This document shows positions 1-9,469 of a stretch of DNA of 64,000 nucleotides, one piece after another (the stretch's first letter is position 1; each line of letters opens with the position of its first letter). The notes under the pieces were generated by a model. That model searched no databases. It worked only from the letters and a program-made list of their open reading frames with translations, and had not been told where the DNA came from. The stretch covers positions 1,364,001-1,428,000 of the forward strand of contig CAWHXF010000027.1 of the NCBI GenBank assembly GCA_963833195.1. Reading direction: 5' to 3'. A program made the position numbers and the translations under genes. This DNA comes from Granulosicoccus sp963833195. Its GTDB lineage: Bacteria > Pseudomonadota > Gammaproteobacteria > Granulosicoccales > Granulosicoccaceae.

Positions 1-893
1 ATGTTGTCGGTGCAGTTCACGTGGCCCGGGTAGCCGAGATCCTCGTAGTAGCGCGCCGTGCAGGCAAGCCCGAACGTGTCGTGCCGCCCGCAGGTGTCCT
101 GCACGATCTCGAGCAGGGGTTCCTGATCGTTCGACCAGTACTTCGAGTGGATGCCGGGCGAAGGATACAGCGAGCCGCCGAGCGAGCGCGTCGTGGTCGG
201 GTCGATGTCGCGCTCGAGACCGGCGTCCAGCGCTCGGCGCGAGAACGCCTGGAAGTCGGAGCACTCGCGCCCCTGCACGTCCAGCACCTGGATGTACTCG
301 CCCGCCGTGACCGTGTACGCGAACGCCTGGCCGGGCAGCACGTTGCGATCGATCAGCGGATCGGCGAGCGGGTCGGGCGCGTGCAGAGGCTCCGCGGGGT
401 CGAAGCGCGCGCGGCGCACGTAGAGCACGACGTCGGTGGGCGCGTCCTGCGCGTCGGGCGCCATCGGCCCGCCCGGCGCCGCGACGATCAGCAGCCCGTC
501 GCACGAGGCGGTGAAGGAGCGCATCGAGCCTGCCGCCGCGCCGGGCTCGAACACGCGTACCGCATCGGCCTTCGCCAGGTCGAAGCCCGCGGCCTCCAGC
601 GCTCGCGCGACGCGTGCGCCCGAGGCATAGCGCAGCGCGCCCGCCACGCCGTGGGCCGCCCCCGTACCGACCGCCCCGAGCCTTGCCGCGTCCGAGCGCC
701 CGTCCGGCGCGAACAGCACGAGCTCCACGGCCTGCAGGCCTTCGGGATCCAGCACCGTGAGCTCGTCGCCGGCGTGGATGCGCACCGCGCGCGAGCCGCC
801 GCCCGGCACGGGCAGGCGCTCCACGCCGGGTTCGAGCACCGGCATGCCCGGCACGCGCACGCCGGCCCGCTCGAAGGGGCGTTGCAGCGGCAT
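1..893 (-). CDS. tdm: Trimethylamine N-oxide demethylase Tdm, N-terminal part (cut by window edge)
   Basis: Tdm converts TMAO to dimethylamine plus formaldehyde in the cytoplasm. Translating the reverse strand from the ATG at 893 gives 297 residues before the window ends. They form a DUF1989-type domain, with LDVQGRECSDFQAF, a DIDPTTTRSLGG stretch, QDTCGRHDTFGLAC and GHVNCTDN. Cysteines 278 and 294 have the 16-residue spacing I recall for the zinc ligands of the Methylocella enzyme. The GcvT-like C-terminal half, where tetrahydrofolate would capture formaldehyde, should lie beyond position 1 and cannot be checked. The start codon overlaps the upstream permease stop (TGATG), so tdm is the fourth gene of the tmoXWV unit. 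Identification rests on motif recall plus a highly specific context. Confidence 0.85.
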   Translation of the reverse strand, partial: MPLQRPFERAGVRVPGMPVLEPGVERLPVPGGGSRAVRIHAGDELTVLDPEGLQAVELVLFAPDGRSDAARLGAVGTGAAHGVAGALRYASGARVARALEAAGFDLAKADAVRVFEPGAAAGSMRSFTASCDGLLIVAAPGGPMAPDAQDAPTDVVLYVRRARFDPAEPLHAPDPLADPLIDRNVLPGQAFAYTVTAGEYIQVLDVQGRECSDFQAFSRRALDAGLERDIDPTTTRSLGGSLYPSPGIHSKYWSNDQEPLLEIVQDTCGRHDTFGLACTARYYEDLGYPGHVNCTDN

Positions 894-2872
894 CAGTCGA
901 GTCCCAGGTCGGCGCGGCGCCGCGCGCCCCACACCGTGATCAGATGGTCCACGGTCAGCCCCATGAAGGCCACGCAGAAGCCGAGCGTGAAGCCCTTGCC
1001 CACGTCGGTGGACGACAGCGCGCGCTGCATCTCCTGACCGAGGTCCTGGGTACCGATGAAGGCCGCGATGATGACCATGAAGAGCGAGAACATCACGGTC
1101 TGGTTAAGACCGACCAGCAGGGTCGGCACCGCCATCGGCAGCCCGACGGTGAAGAGCTTCTGGCGCTCGGTCGCGCCCGACATGTCGGCCGCCTCCAGCA
1201 GCGCCGGCGGCACGCCGCGCAGCCCCTCGATCGTGTAGCGCGTGAGCGGCACCGTAGCGAACACGACCACCGCCGCGATGGCCGCGACATCGTTGACGCC
1301 GAACAGCATGATGACGGGGATCAGGTAGATGAAGCTCGGGAAGGTCTGCGCGGTGTCGCACGCGAGCAGCGTGCGCCGCGCGCGCCACTCGCGCCGCGAG
1401 GCCCAGATGCCGAGCGGCAGGCCGACGAGTGCGGCCACCGTGACCGCCACGCTGACCATGTAGGCCGTGATCATCGCGCGGTCCCACCACCCGGACAACG
1501 CGATGAAACCGATGTAGCCCGTGCACACGAGCGCGGAGCGGGCCCCGCCGATGCGCCACGCTACGCCCGCCACGACCGCGAGCACCGCGGAGGTCGGCAG
1601 CCAGAGGTAGGCATCGCGCACGGGCACGAGCACCTGCACGATCAGGAACCCGCGCAGCGCGCGCGTGATTGGGTCCGCGGCCTCGAGCGCGCCGCCGATC
1701 ACCGCGTCGAGCGGCTTCGAGACCGACAGCGCGAGCGTGCGAGGGACCGCGTGCGCCGGCGGCCACACGGCCGCGAGCGCGAAGGCGCACGCCGTCAGCG
1801 CGAGCCAGATGAGCAGCGTGCGGTGGCGCTCCCGCCACGCGGTGCCGCGCTCGTGGTGCACCGGCTGACGCGCCGCCCACGCCTTCGAGAAGCGATCGAG
1901 CAGGATCGCCACGAGCACGATGGTGATGCCGATCTCGATCGAGCGCCCGATCTTGAGCGATTGCAGCAGCTGCAGCAGCTTCTGGCCGAGCCCGGGCATG
2001 CCGATGAAGCTCGCGAGCACGACCATCGCGAGCGCCTGCATGATCACCTGGTTCACGCCCACGAGGATCTCGGTGCGAGCGGTCGGCAGGCGCGCGTGGC
2101 GCAGCAGCTGCCAGCGCGTCGAGCCGCACATCTCGCCGCTCTCCACGACCTCGGGCGGCACCTTCCTGAGCCCCAGCAGCGTCATGCGGATCATCGGCGG
2201 AACCGCGAACACGACCGTCACGACCGCGCCCGCCTTGGGGCCCACGCCGATGAACACGACCACCGGAATCATGTACGCGAAGTGCGGCAACGACTGCGCG
2301 AGGTTCAGCAGCGGATCCAGCACGCGCTCCGCCGCGCGGCTCTTCCATGCGAGGGTGCCGAGCACCAGGCCGAGCGCGACCGCGACGGGCACCGCGACCA
2401 CGACCACCGACAGCGTCTCCATCGCCCACTTCCACTGCCCCATCAGCGCGATCCAGGTGAAGGTCGCGCCGCCGAGCAACGCGAGGCGCCAGCCGCCGAG
2501 CGCGTGGCCGAGCATCGCCATGCCGACCGCCACGACGGTCCACGGCACGGGCCCGAGGTTCGGCCAGCGGCGCGCGCCGTAGAGCAGGTTTCCGGTCGTG
2601 TCGAGCACCGCCTCGAGCCCGCCGGCGAACCAGCGCGTGACGGCCATCAGACCGAGCTCGTCCTTGACGAAGTCGAAGGCCACGTTCAGCCAGTTCGCGA
2701 ACGGCAGCACCAGCGCGTCGGGCAGGCGCACCAGGGCGTCGGGCAGCCACGGTTTCGCGAGCACGAGCGCCGCGGCCACGCCGAGCAGTAGCCAGGCGGT
2801 GCCGACGTGCGGTCCGGTGCGCGATGCCGGCGCGCCGGCGGCCCGGGGCAGTCGCTCGGCCGCGACGCTCAC
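893..2872 (-). CDS. tmoV: TMAO/betaine-type ABC transporter permease, duplicated (TmoV-like)
   Basis: This 659-residue inner-membrane permease contains two ProW-like halves in tandem, roughly residues 1-340 and 350-655. Each half has a binding-protein-dependent transport domain: EMCGSTRWQLLRHARLP in the first and ADMSGATERQKLFTVGLP in the second are the paired EAA-type loops that dock the ATPase. One polypeptide therefore supplies both membrane subunits. It starts at a GTG overlapping the ATPase stop (GTGA) and ends on the tdm start codon. The fused double permease next to tdm matches TMAO transporters of marine bacteria. Glycine betaine or choline as substrate cannot be excluded from sequence alone. 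Confidence 0.85.
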   Translation of the reverse strand: MSVAAERLPRAAGAPASRTGPHVGTAWLLLGVAAALVLAKPWLPDALVRLPDALVLPFANWLNVAFDFVKDELGLMAVTRWFAGGLEAVLDTTGNLLYGARRWPNLGPVPWTVVAVGMAMLGHALGGWRLALLGGATFTWIALMGQWKWAMETLSVVVVAVPVAVALGLVLGTLAWKSRAAERVLDPLLNLAQSLPHFAYMIPVVVFIGVGPKAGAVVTVVFAVPPMIRMTLLGLRKVPPEVVESGEMCGSTRWQLLRHARLPTARTEILVGVNQVIMQALAMVVLASFIGMPGLGQKLLQLLQSLKIGRSIEIGITIVLVAILLDRFSKAWAARQPVHHERGTAWRERHRTLLIWLALTACAFALAAVWPPAHAVPRTLALSVSKPLDAVIGGALEAADPITRALRGFLIVQVLVPVRDAYLWLPTSAVLAVVAGVAWRIGGARSALVCTGYIGFIALSGWWDRAMITAYMVSVAVTVAALVGLPLGIWASRREWRARRTLLACDTAQTFPSFIYLIPVIMLFGVNDVAAIAAVVVFATVPLTRYTIEGLRGVPPALLEAADMSGATERQKLFTVGLPMAVPTLLVGLNQTVMFSLFMVIIAAFIGTQDLGQEMQRALSSTDVGKGFTLGFCVAFMGLTVDHLITVWGARRRADLGLD

Positions 2873-3909
2873 GCGCGCGCGCCGACCAGCACGTCGAGCG
2901 CCCGCGCGCGCGACAGCTCCCCGACCAGGGCGCCGTCCTCGCCGATCACCGCGTAGCGTTCGGCCGCGTCCTCGACCAGCCGCCGCGCGAGCGAGTGGAT
3001 GGTCGCGCCGGCCTCGACCGGTGCGCCCGGCGGCGCCTCACCGCGCACCGCGTCCACGAGCGTGCCGGCGCGCACCACGCGCGCACGATCGATCTCCTCG
3101 GTGAAGCGACGAACGTAGTCGGTGGCGGGCGCCATCACGATGCGCTCGGGCGTGTCTACCTGCTCCACCGCGCCGTCCTTCATGATCGCGATTCGATCGG
3201 CGAGACGCAGCGCCTCGTCGAAGTCGTGCGTGATGAACACGATCGTCTTGTGCAACTTGGCCTGCAGGCGCAGGAACTCGTCCTGCATGTCGCGCCGGAT
3301 GAGCGGGTCCAACGCCGAGAACGGCTCGTCGAGGAACCACAGGTCCGGCTCGATGGCGAGGCTCCGCGCGATGCCGACCCGCTGCTGCTGGCCGCCCGAG
3401 AGCTCGCGCGGGAAGTGGTCCTCGCGCCCCTCCAGCCCGACCAGCCGGATGACCTCGAGCGCGCGCTCGCGGCGCGCGTGCCGCTCCTGACCGCGCATCT
3501 CGAGCGGGTAGGCGACGTTGTCGAGCACGGTGCGGTGCGGCAGCAGCGCGAAGTTCTGGAACACCATGCCCATCTTGCTGCGCCGCACGTCGATGAGCCC
3601 GCGCGCGTCCAGCGCGCGCAGGTCGACGCCGTCGACATCGATGCCGCCGGCGGTGGCCTCTATCAGGCGGGACAGGCAACGCACCAGCGTCGACTTGCCG
3701 GAGCCGGAGAGCCCCATGACGACGAGCATCTCGCCGCGCGCGATGCCGAGCGAGACATCGCGCACCGCCGGCACGAAGCCCGCGGCCCGCACCGCCTCCA
3801 GCTGCGGCGGCCCGCCGTCCTCGAGCTTGCCCGCGAGCCAGCTCCGCGCCGCCTCCCCGTACAGCTTCCACAGACCGTTGCACGTGATGACGGGAGCCGG
3901 TGCGTTCAT
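2869..3909 (-). CDS. tmoW: TMAO/betaine-type ABC transporter ATP-binding protein (TmoW-like)
   Basis: This 346-residue ATPase of the ProV/OpuAA type energises the permease. It has Walker A GLSGSGKST, Q-loop FQNFALLPHRTV, signature LSGGQQQRVG, Walker B LWFLDEP and switch histidine FITHDFDEA. The C-terminal 80 or so residues (ATIHSLARRLVEDAAERYAV) resemble the shortened CBS-like regulatory tail of betaine-transporter ATPases, although only one degenerate CBS unit seems to fit. It is transcribed after the binding protein, with a 49-bp gap, and overlaps the permease start by 4 bp. Confidence 0.88.
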   Translation of the reverse strand: MNAPAPVITCNGLWKLYGEAARSWLAGKLEDGGPPQLEAVRAAGFVPAVRDVSLGIARGEMLVVMGLSGSGKSTLVRCLSRLIEATAGGIDVDGVDLRALDARGLIDVRRSKMGMVFQNFALLPHRTVLDNVAYPLEMRGQERHARRERALEVIRLVGLEGREDHFPRELSGGQQQRVGIARSLAIEPDLWFLDEPFSALDPLIRRDMQDEFLRLQAKLHKTIVFITHDFDEALRLADRIAIMKDGAVEQVDTPERIVMAPATDYVRRFTEEIDRARVVRAGTLVDAVRGEAPPGAPVEAGATIHSLARRLVEDAAERYAVIGEDGALVGELSRARALDVLVGARA

Positions 3910-3958
3910 GTGAAACCTCGCCTTGCGGGGGCTTCCCTGCCCCGAGGGTGGGAAGCCT

Positions 3959-4906
3959 TCAGCTGTTGCTCGCGATCCACGGCTGCCAGACGTCCTCGTT
4001 CTCCTCGAGCCAGTAGGCGGCCGCCTCCTCGGGCTCCATCTCCTCGACGTCGACGAGCCGCGCCATCTCGGCGATCTGCGGGTTCGTGAACGAGATCTTC
4101 GTGAGCGTCTCGTAGGCGTCCGGCCATTTCTCCTGCATGCCGTCCCACGCGGCCTTCTTCATGTAGCCGTTCGGCGGGTTCGCGCAGTCGTAGGGCAGGT
4201 CCGGGTTCGGCCCGAGCGAGGGGTCATCGGCGCAGCCCGGCTGGTGCTCGGGAAACTCGATGAACGCGCCGGGGTAGACCGCCTCGATGTAGTTCGGCGT
4301 CCAGTTGAACAGCACGATGGGCTCGCCGCGCTTCTCGGCGGCCGCAAGCTCGGCCCACAGCGCGCTCGCGCTGCCGGCGTTCACGACCTTGAAGTCCATG
4401 CCGAGCGCGTCGACCCGTTCCTGGTCGTGCTTGAGCCAGTCCACCGGACCGCCCAGGAAGCGCCCGGCGTCGCCGGTCTCCGGGGTGGCGAACATCTGGG
4501 CGCACGCGTTCAGCGCCTCCCAGTCGGGCAGTCCGGGGCAGAGCTCCGCGACGTACTCCGGGTACCACCAGTCCTCGCGCGTCACCGCATCGTGATCGCC
4601 GGCGTCGTGCAGGCCGCCCTTCGCGAGCGCCTCCTCGAAGGCCGCGCCGAACGCGCCCTCCCAGACCTCCATCTCGAGCGCGACGTCGCCGAGGCGCACC
4701 GATTCGTACACGGCCTGGCTGTCGGTGGACACGTACTCCACGTTCGCCCCCATCGACTCGAACATCTGGCCGACCACGTGACTCATCACGATCTGGCTGT
4801 TCCAGTTGTGGATCGGGATGACGATCGGGTCTTCGCTGTCAGCTTGTGCGAGCGGCGCGACGAGCAGCAGTGCGCAGGCGGCGCTCGTGAACGTCTTCGG
4901 GATCAT
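3959..4906 (-). CDS. tmoX: Periplasmic TMAO/quaternary-amine binding protein (TmoX-like)
   Basis: This 315-residue substrate-binding protein of the OpuAC class has a signal peptide (MIPKTFTSAACALLLVAPLAQA, cleavage before DSEDP). The mature part begins PIVIPIHNWNSQIVMSHVVG and contains YVSTDSQAVYESVRLGDV, REDWWYP and VLFNWTPNYIEAVYP. The tryptophan-rich stretches fit an aromatic cage for a trimethylammonium head group. I chose the ATG at 4906 because GAGG lies 8 bp upstream of it; an upstream GTG at 4912 is the alternative. It is the first gene of the leftward tmoX-tmoW-tmoV-tdm unit. Confidence 0.87.
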   Translation of the reverse strand: MIPKTFTSAACALLLVAPLAQADSEDPIVIPIHNWNSQIVMSHVVGQMFESMGANVEYVSTDSQAVYESVRLGDVALEMEVWEGAFGAAFEEALAKGGLHDAGDHDAVTREDWWYPEYVAELCPGLPDWEALNACAQMFATPETGDAGRFLGGPVDWLKHDQERVDALGMDFKVVNAGSASALWAELAAAEKRGEPIVLFNWTPNYIEAVYPGAFIEFPEHQPGCADDPSLGPNPDLPYDCANPPNGYMKKAAWDGMQEKWPDAYETLTKISFTNPQIAEMARLVDVEEMEPEEAAAYWLEENEDVWQPWIASNS

Positions 4907-5099
4907 CGGCACATCCTCATCAGGGGAACACGGGAGCGACGGGGCGTCGGCACTCGAGAACGACGAAGAACGGTTGCGACGCCGTCGCGCCCGACTCTAC
5001 AACAAACTTCCTAGAAGGAAACCTTCATTCCCCTGTTGAAACCAACGCGGGTCCGGTGCTACGTTCCGTCCCATCGACCAGCGGCAGATGCGAAACGCC
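4907..5099. promoter_or_regulatory. Divergent control region between tmoX and mgsA
   Basis: This 193-bp spacer separates the leftward TMAO uptake unit from the rightward mgs-gmaS-dmm unit, so it must hold promoters for both. The stretch at about 4995-5045 is unusually AT-rich for this genome. It holds a perfect 5-3-5 palindrome (TTCCT-AGA-AGGAA, 5008-5020) followed by CCTTCATTCCCC. A related TAGAA...TTCA...CC string lies upstream of tmm at 17967-17986. An operator for the XRE-cupin regulator encoded at 14919 is an inference. I could not place -10/-35 boxes with confidence. Confidence 0.45.
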
Positions 5100-6089
5100 A
5101 TGTGCGGGATCGTCGGGCTCTACCTGAAGAACGACGCGTTGCGGCCCGAGCTCGGCCGACTCTTCCGCCCGATGCTCGTGGAGATGACGAGCCGCGGGCC
5201 GGATTCGGCAGGTGTCGCGATCTACCGCGACCCCGTCGGCGAGGCGGAGACGAAGTACTCGCTCGCGCACGACGACCCCTCGCACGACTGGCAGGCTCTA
5301 TCGAATTCGCTCGCCATCGCGCTCGATGCGTCGAGCCGGGTCCGCACCATCGACACGCACGCGGTGCTCGTCACCGACGCCGACGAGTCCGCGGTGCGCG
5401 GCTGGCTGGCGGACGCGCACCCCGACGTGCGGCTCGTCGGCAGCGGCAAGCTCCTCGAGATCTTCAAGGAGGTCGGCCTGCCCGAGGACGTCTACGCGCG
5501 CTTCGGCCTGGACGACGCGGCCGGCCACCACATGATCGGCCACACGCGCATGGCCACCGAGAGCGCGGTCGTGACCGCGGGCTCGCACCCGTTCGCCACC
5601 GGCGCCGACCTGTGCCTCGTGCACAACGGCTCGCTGTCGAACCACAACCGGCTGCGCGAGGAGCTCAGGCGGCAGGGCCTCGCCTTCCAGACCGACAACG
5701 ACAGCGAGGTCGCCGCTGCCTACATGACGTGGAAGCTGCGCTCGGGGCTGTCGCTCGAGCAGGCGCTCACCGGCGCGCTCGACGACCTCGACGGCTTCTA
5801 CACCTTCTGCGTCGGCACCGCCGACGGCTTCGCGGTGCTGCGCGATCCCATCGCGTGCAAGCACGCGGTGCTCGCCGAGACCGAGGACTGGGTGGCGATG
5901 GCGACCGAATACCGCGCCATCGCGACGCTGCCGGGCGCCGACGCCGCGGTCATCTGGGAGCCGAAGCCCGCCACGGTCTACACCTGGGGCCGCGACGGCG
6001 AGCGCGATGTCTCGACGGTCGGCGGCCGGCACATGCAACCCGAAGCGACGCGTGTCGCGGCGGCCGGAGTGCCCGGAGTGGCGCGTTGA
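5100..6089 (+). CDS. mgsA: N-methylglutamate synthase subunit A, GATase-II glutamine amidotransferase-like (MgsA/GlxB)
   Basis: This is the amidotransferase-type subunit of the MgsABC complex, which transfers methylamine nitrogen from gamma-glutamylmethylamide to 2-oxoglutarate. The start is set at 5100 because class II amidotransferases need Cys immediately after Met (MCGIVGLY); a start at 5088 would bury the catalytic cysteine. Other Ntn-hydrolase marks are GHTRMATES, VHNGSLSNHNRLREEL and TDNDSEVAAAYM. It is 329 residues long and overlaps mgsB by 4 bp (TTGA). The same subunit type also occurs as glxB; the gmaS/dmm context favours mgs. Confidence 0.88.
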   Translation: MCGIVGLYLKNDALRPELGRLFRPMLVEMTSRGPDSAGVAIYRDPVGEAETKYSLAHDDPSHDWQALSNSLAIALDASSRVRTIDTHAVLVTDADESAVRGWLADAHPDVRLVGSGKLLEIFKEVGLPEDVYARFGLDDAAGHHMIGHTRMATESAVVTAGSHPFATGADLCLVHNGSLSNHNRLREELRRQGLAFQTDNDSEVAAAYMTWKLRSGLSLEQALTGALDDLDGFYTFCVGTADGFAVLRDPIACKHAVLAETEDWVAMATEYRAIATLPGADAAVIWEPKPATVYTWGRDGERDVSTVGGRHMQPEATRVAAAGVPGVAR

Positions 6090-6769
6090 ACGTCCTCGAC
6101 TTCGACGAGCTCGGCCTGCGGGCCATCAACGCGCGGCTGCACGAGATCCCGCCGGGCGCGAACGAGCGCGACTTCCGCATCGAGAACCCGCGCGGCCAGC
6201 ACGCCATCGCGTGCGGCCTGAAGGACGCGATCGCCGTCGACATCGCAGGCCACGTCGGTTTCTACTGCGCCGGCATGAACCAGCGAGCCGACGTCACGGT
6301 GCACGGCCACGCCGGCGTCGGTGTCGGCGAGAACATGATGTCCGGCACCGTCCGGGTGACGGGCAACGCCAGCCAGTCGGCCGGGGCGACCGCACACGGC
6401 GGGCTGCTCGTCATCGAGGGCGACGCCTCGTCGCGCTGCGGCATCAGCATGAAGGGCGTCGACATCGTCGTCGGCGGCTCGGTCGGCCACATGTCCGCGT
6501 TCATGGCGCAGACCGGCACGCTCGTGGTGTGCGGCGATGCCGGCGAGGCGCTCGGGGACTCGATCTACGAGGCGCGCCTGTACGTGCGCGGCGAGGTGGA
6601 GAGCCTGGGCGCGGACTGCATCGAGAAGCCGATGCGGCCCGAGCACGTGGAGCAGGTCGCCACCCTGCTCGAGCGCGCCGGCATCGACGCGGACCCCGAG
6701 GACTTCCGCCGCTACGGCTCGGCGCGGAAGCTCTACCACTTCGACATCGACAACGCGGGCGACTACTGA
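6086..6769 (+). CDS. mgsB: N-methylglutamate synthase subunit B, GltB C-terminal-like (MgsB/GlxC)
   Basis: This 227-residue beta-helix subunit resembles the C-terminal domain of glutamate synthase large subunit. It has repeated Gly/Val turns such as NMMSGTVRVTGNASQSAGATAHGGLLVIEGDASSRCGISMKG read as successive coils. It is expected to bridge the amidotransferase-type and FMN-binding subunits. The most natural start is a TTG at 6086 overlapping the mgsA stop; no ATG lies near the expected N-terminus (LNVLDFDELGLRAINARLH). Its stop overlaps the mgsC start (TGATG), so the three subunits are translationally coupled. Confidence 0.85.
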   Translation: MNVLDFDELGLRAINARLHEIPPGANERDFRIENPRGQHAIACGLKDAIAVDIAGHVGFYCAGMNQRADVTVHGHAGVGVGENMMSGTVRVTGNASQSAGATAHGGLLVIEGDASSRCGISMKGVDIVVGGSVGHMSAFMAQTGTLVVCGDAGEALGDSIYEARLYVRGEVESLGADCIEKPMRPEHVEQVATLLERAGIDADPEDFRRYGSARKLYHFDIDNAGDY

Positions 6770-8082
6770 TGAGTCATCAGCCCCCGCGCTACTCCGCGAC
6801 CTTCGACGAGCACACGCTCGCCGAAATCCGCCGCGCCGCCGAGACCGGCATCTACGAGATCCGCGGCGCGGGCGCCAAGCGCGCGCTGCCGCACTTCGAC
6901 GACCTGCTGTTCCTCGGCGCCTCCATCTCGCGCTACCCGCTCGAGGGCTACCGCGAGCGCTGCGGCACCGACGTCATGCTCGGCACGCGGCACGCCGAGC
7001 ACCCGGTGAAGCTCGACATCCCGATCACCATCGCGGGCATGAGCTTCGGCTCGCTCTCGGGCCAGGCGAAGGAGGCGCTGGGGCGCGGCGCGAACCTCGC
7101 GGGCACCTCCACCACCACGGGCGACGGCGGCATGACGCCCGAGGAGCGCGAGCACTCCAGACAGCTCGTCTACCAGTACCTGCCGTCGCGCTACGGCATG
7201 AACCCGGACGATCTCAGGAAGGCCGACGCCATCGAGATCGTCGTCGGCCAGGGCGCCAAGCCCGGCGGCGGCGGCATGCTGCTCGGCCAGAAGATCAACG
7301 CGCGTGTTGCGCGCATGCGCTCCCTGCCCGAAGGCATCGACCAGAGGAGCGCCTGTCGCCATCCGGACTGGACCGGCCCGGACGACCTGGAGATCAAGAT
7401 CCTGGAGCTGCGCGAGATCACCTCGTGGAAGGTCCCGATCTACGTCAAGGTCGGCGGCTCGCGCCCCTACTACGACACCGCGCTCGCGGTGAAGTCCGGC
7501 GCGGACGTCGTCGTGCTGGACGGCATGCAGGGCGGCACGGCCGCCACGCAGAACGTGTTCATCGAGCACGTCGGCCAGCCCACCCTCGCCTGCATCCGGC
7601 CCGCCGTGCGCGCGCTGCAGGAGCTCGACATGCACAGGAAGGTGCAGCTCGTCGTCTCGGGCGGCATCAGGAACGGCGCCGACGTCGCGAAGGCGCTCGC
7701 GCTCGGCGCGGACGCGGTGTCCATCGGCACCGCCGCGCTGGTGGCCATGGGCGACAACGACCCGCGCTGGGAAAGCGATTACAACGAGCTCGGCACCACG
7801 GCGGGCGCCTACGATGCCTGGCACCGCGGCGACGACCCGGCGGGCATCACCACGCAGCGCCCCGAGCTCGCGAGCCGCCTCGACCCCGTGGTCGCGGGCC
7901 GTCGCCTGGCCAACTACCTGAAGGTCATGACGCTCGAGGCGCAGACGATCGCGCGCGCCTGCGGCAAGAACCACGTGCACCACCTGGAGCCCGAGGACCT
8001 CGTGGCGCTGAACGTGGAGGCGGCGGCGATGGCGCAGGTGCCGCTCGCCGGCACGAGCTGGATTCCCGGACAGGATCGCTAG
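6769..8082 (+). CDS. mgsC: N-methylglutamate synthase subunit C, FMN-binding glutamate synthase-like (MgsC/GlxD)
   Basis: This 437-residue catalytic subunit has the FMN-binding TIM barrel of glutamate synthase, where 2-oxoglutarate is reductively aminated to N-methylglutamate. Typical segments are ITIAGMSFGSLSGQAKEALGRGANLAG, VGQGAKPGGGGMLLGQKI, VKVGGSRPYYDTALAVKSGADVVVLDGMQGGTAAT and LVVSGGIRNGADVAKALALGADAVSIGTAAL. It starts on the mgsB stop and is followed 54 bp later by gmaS, in keeping with their consecutive reactions. Confidence 0.88.
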   Translation: MSHQPPRYSATFDEHTLAEIRRAAETGIYEIRGAGAKRALPHFDDLLFLGASISRYPLEGYRERCGTDVMLGTRHAEHPVKLDIPITIAGMSFGSLSGQAKEALGRGANLAGTSTTTGDGGMTPEEREHSRQLVYQYLPSRYGMNPDDLRKADAIEIVVGQGAKPGGGGMLLGQKINARVARMRSLPEGIDQRSACRHPDWTGPDDLEIKILELREITSWKVPIYVKVGGSRPYYDTALAVKSGADVVVLDGMQGGTAATQNVFIEHVGQPTLACIRPAVRALQELDMHRKVQLVVSGGIRNGADVAKALALGADAVSIGTAALVAMGDNDPRWESDYNELGTTAGAYDAWHRGDDPAGITTQRPELASRLDPVVAGRRLANYLKVMTLEAQTIARACGKNHVHHLEPEDLVALNVEAAAMAQVPLAGTSWIPGQDR

Positions 8083-8136
8083 ACCGACCGATGCACCGCG
8101 GCGCGCCCGCGCCGCCAGAACACGGAGACAGGCTCG

Positions 8137-9444
8137 ATGACCGACGACCTCGCCGCGTACGCCCGCGACAACGAGATCCGCTTCTTCCTGTTCAACTTCA
8201 CCGACCTCTTCGGCACGCAGCGCGCGAAGCTCGTGCCGGCCTCGGCCGCCGGCGGCATGCAGAAGTCGGGGGCGGGTTTCGCGGGCTTCGCGGCGTGGCT
8301 CGACTTCACGCCCGCGCACCCGGACATGTTCGTGATTCCGGACCCGTCGTCGGTCATCCGCCTGCCCTGGCGGCCGGACGTCGCGTGGGTGGCCGGTGAC
8401 CCGTGGATGGACGGCGAGCCCGTCGCGCAGGCGCCCAGGAACGTGCTCAAGCGCCTGATGGCGGAAGCGAAGTCGAAGGGCCGGCTGATGAAGGCCGGGG
8501 TGGAGCCCGAGTTCCACCTCATCAGCCCGGACGGCACGGCGATCTCGGACGCGCGCGACGTGCAGGAGAAGCCCTGCTACGACCAGTCCGCCGTCATGCG
8601 TCGCATCGACGTCATCGGCGAGATCTGCGAGACGATGGAGGGCCTCGGCTGGGGTCCGTACCAGAACGATCACGAGGACGCGAATGGCCAGTTCGAGATC
8701 AACTGGCACTTCGCGGACGCGCTCACGACGGCCGACCAGCTGTGCTTCTTCAAGTTCATGGTCAAGTCGATCGCGGAGAAGCACGATCTGCGCGCCACCT
8801 TCATGCCCAAGCCCTTCCCGAACCTCACGGGCAACGGCTGCCACGTGCACGTGTCGGTCTGGGACGAGGCCGGCGAGACGAACCGCTTCTCGCAGCCCGA
8901 CGGCGAGCTGGGGCTGTCGCGCGAGGCCTATCACTTCATCGGTGGCCTGCTCGAGCACGGCGAGGCGCTGTCCGCCATCACGAACCCCACGGTCAACAGC
9001 TACAAGCGCATCAGCGCACCGCCCACGCTGTCGGGCGCGACCTGGGCGCCGGCCTCGATCACGTTCGGCGGCAACAACCGCACGCACATGATCCGCATCC
9101 CCGACGAGGGCCGCATCGAGTTGCGTCTCGCCGACGGCTCGGCGAACCCGTACCTGCTCATGGCCGTGGTCCTCGCTGCAGGCATGCACGGCGTGGACGA
9201 GTCGATCGATCCCGGCAGGCGCCTGGACATCGACATGTACACCGAAGGCCACACCGTGCCCGATGCGAAGCTGCTGCCGCGGAACCTGCTCGACGCGCTC
9301 CGGAGCTTCGGTGACGACGAGTACCTCGGCGCGGCCCTCGGGCCGGACTTCACGTCCGCCTACCTGAAGCTCAAGCACGACGACTGGAACAAGTACGCGA
9401 GCCACCTGACCGACTGGGAACGGCTGCACACCCTCGACTGCTGA
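8137..9444 (+). CDS. gmaS: Gamma-glutamylmethylamide synthetase (GmaS, type III glutamine synthetase-like)
   Basis: GmaS joins methylamine to glutamate with ATP, giving gamma-glutamylmethylamide, the substrate of MgsABC. The 435-residue protein is a glutamine-synthetase relative: N-terminal beta-grasp (FFLFNFTDLFGTQRAKLVP), active-site EFHLISPDG, NDHEDANGQFEINW, NLTGNGCHVHVSVWDE, NSYKRISAPPTLSGATWAP and NRTHMIRIPDEGRIELRLADGSANPYL. This short GlnT-like form lacks the adenylylation-loop tyrosine context of housekeeping GlnA. Plain GlnT activity is possible, but position between mgsC and the dimethylamine monooxygenase argues for GmaS. Confidence 0.87.
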   Translation: MTDDLAAYARDNEIRFFLFNFTDLFGTQRAKLVPASAAGGMQKSGAGFAGFAAWLDFTPAHPDMFVIPDPSSVIRLPWRPDVAWVAGDPWMDGEPVAQAPRNVLKRLMAEAKSKGRLMKAGVEPEFHLISPDGTAISDARDVQEKPCYDQSAVMRRIDVIGEICETMEGLGWGPYQNDHEDANGQFEINWHFADALTTADQLCFFKFMVKSIAEKHDLRATFMPKPFPNLTGNGCHVHVSVWDEAGETNRFSQPDGELGLSREAYHFIGGLLEHGEALSAITNPTVNSYKRISAPPTLSGATWAPASITFGGNNRTHMIRIPDEGRIELRLADGSANPYLLMAVVLAAGMHGVDESIDPGRRLDIDMYTEGHTVPDAKLLPRNLLDALRSFGDDEYLGAALGPDFTSAYLKLKHDDWNKYASHLTDWERLHTLDC

Positions 9445-9469
9445 CCCGCCCCTCCACGGAGACCGCACG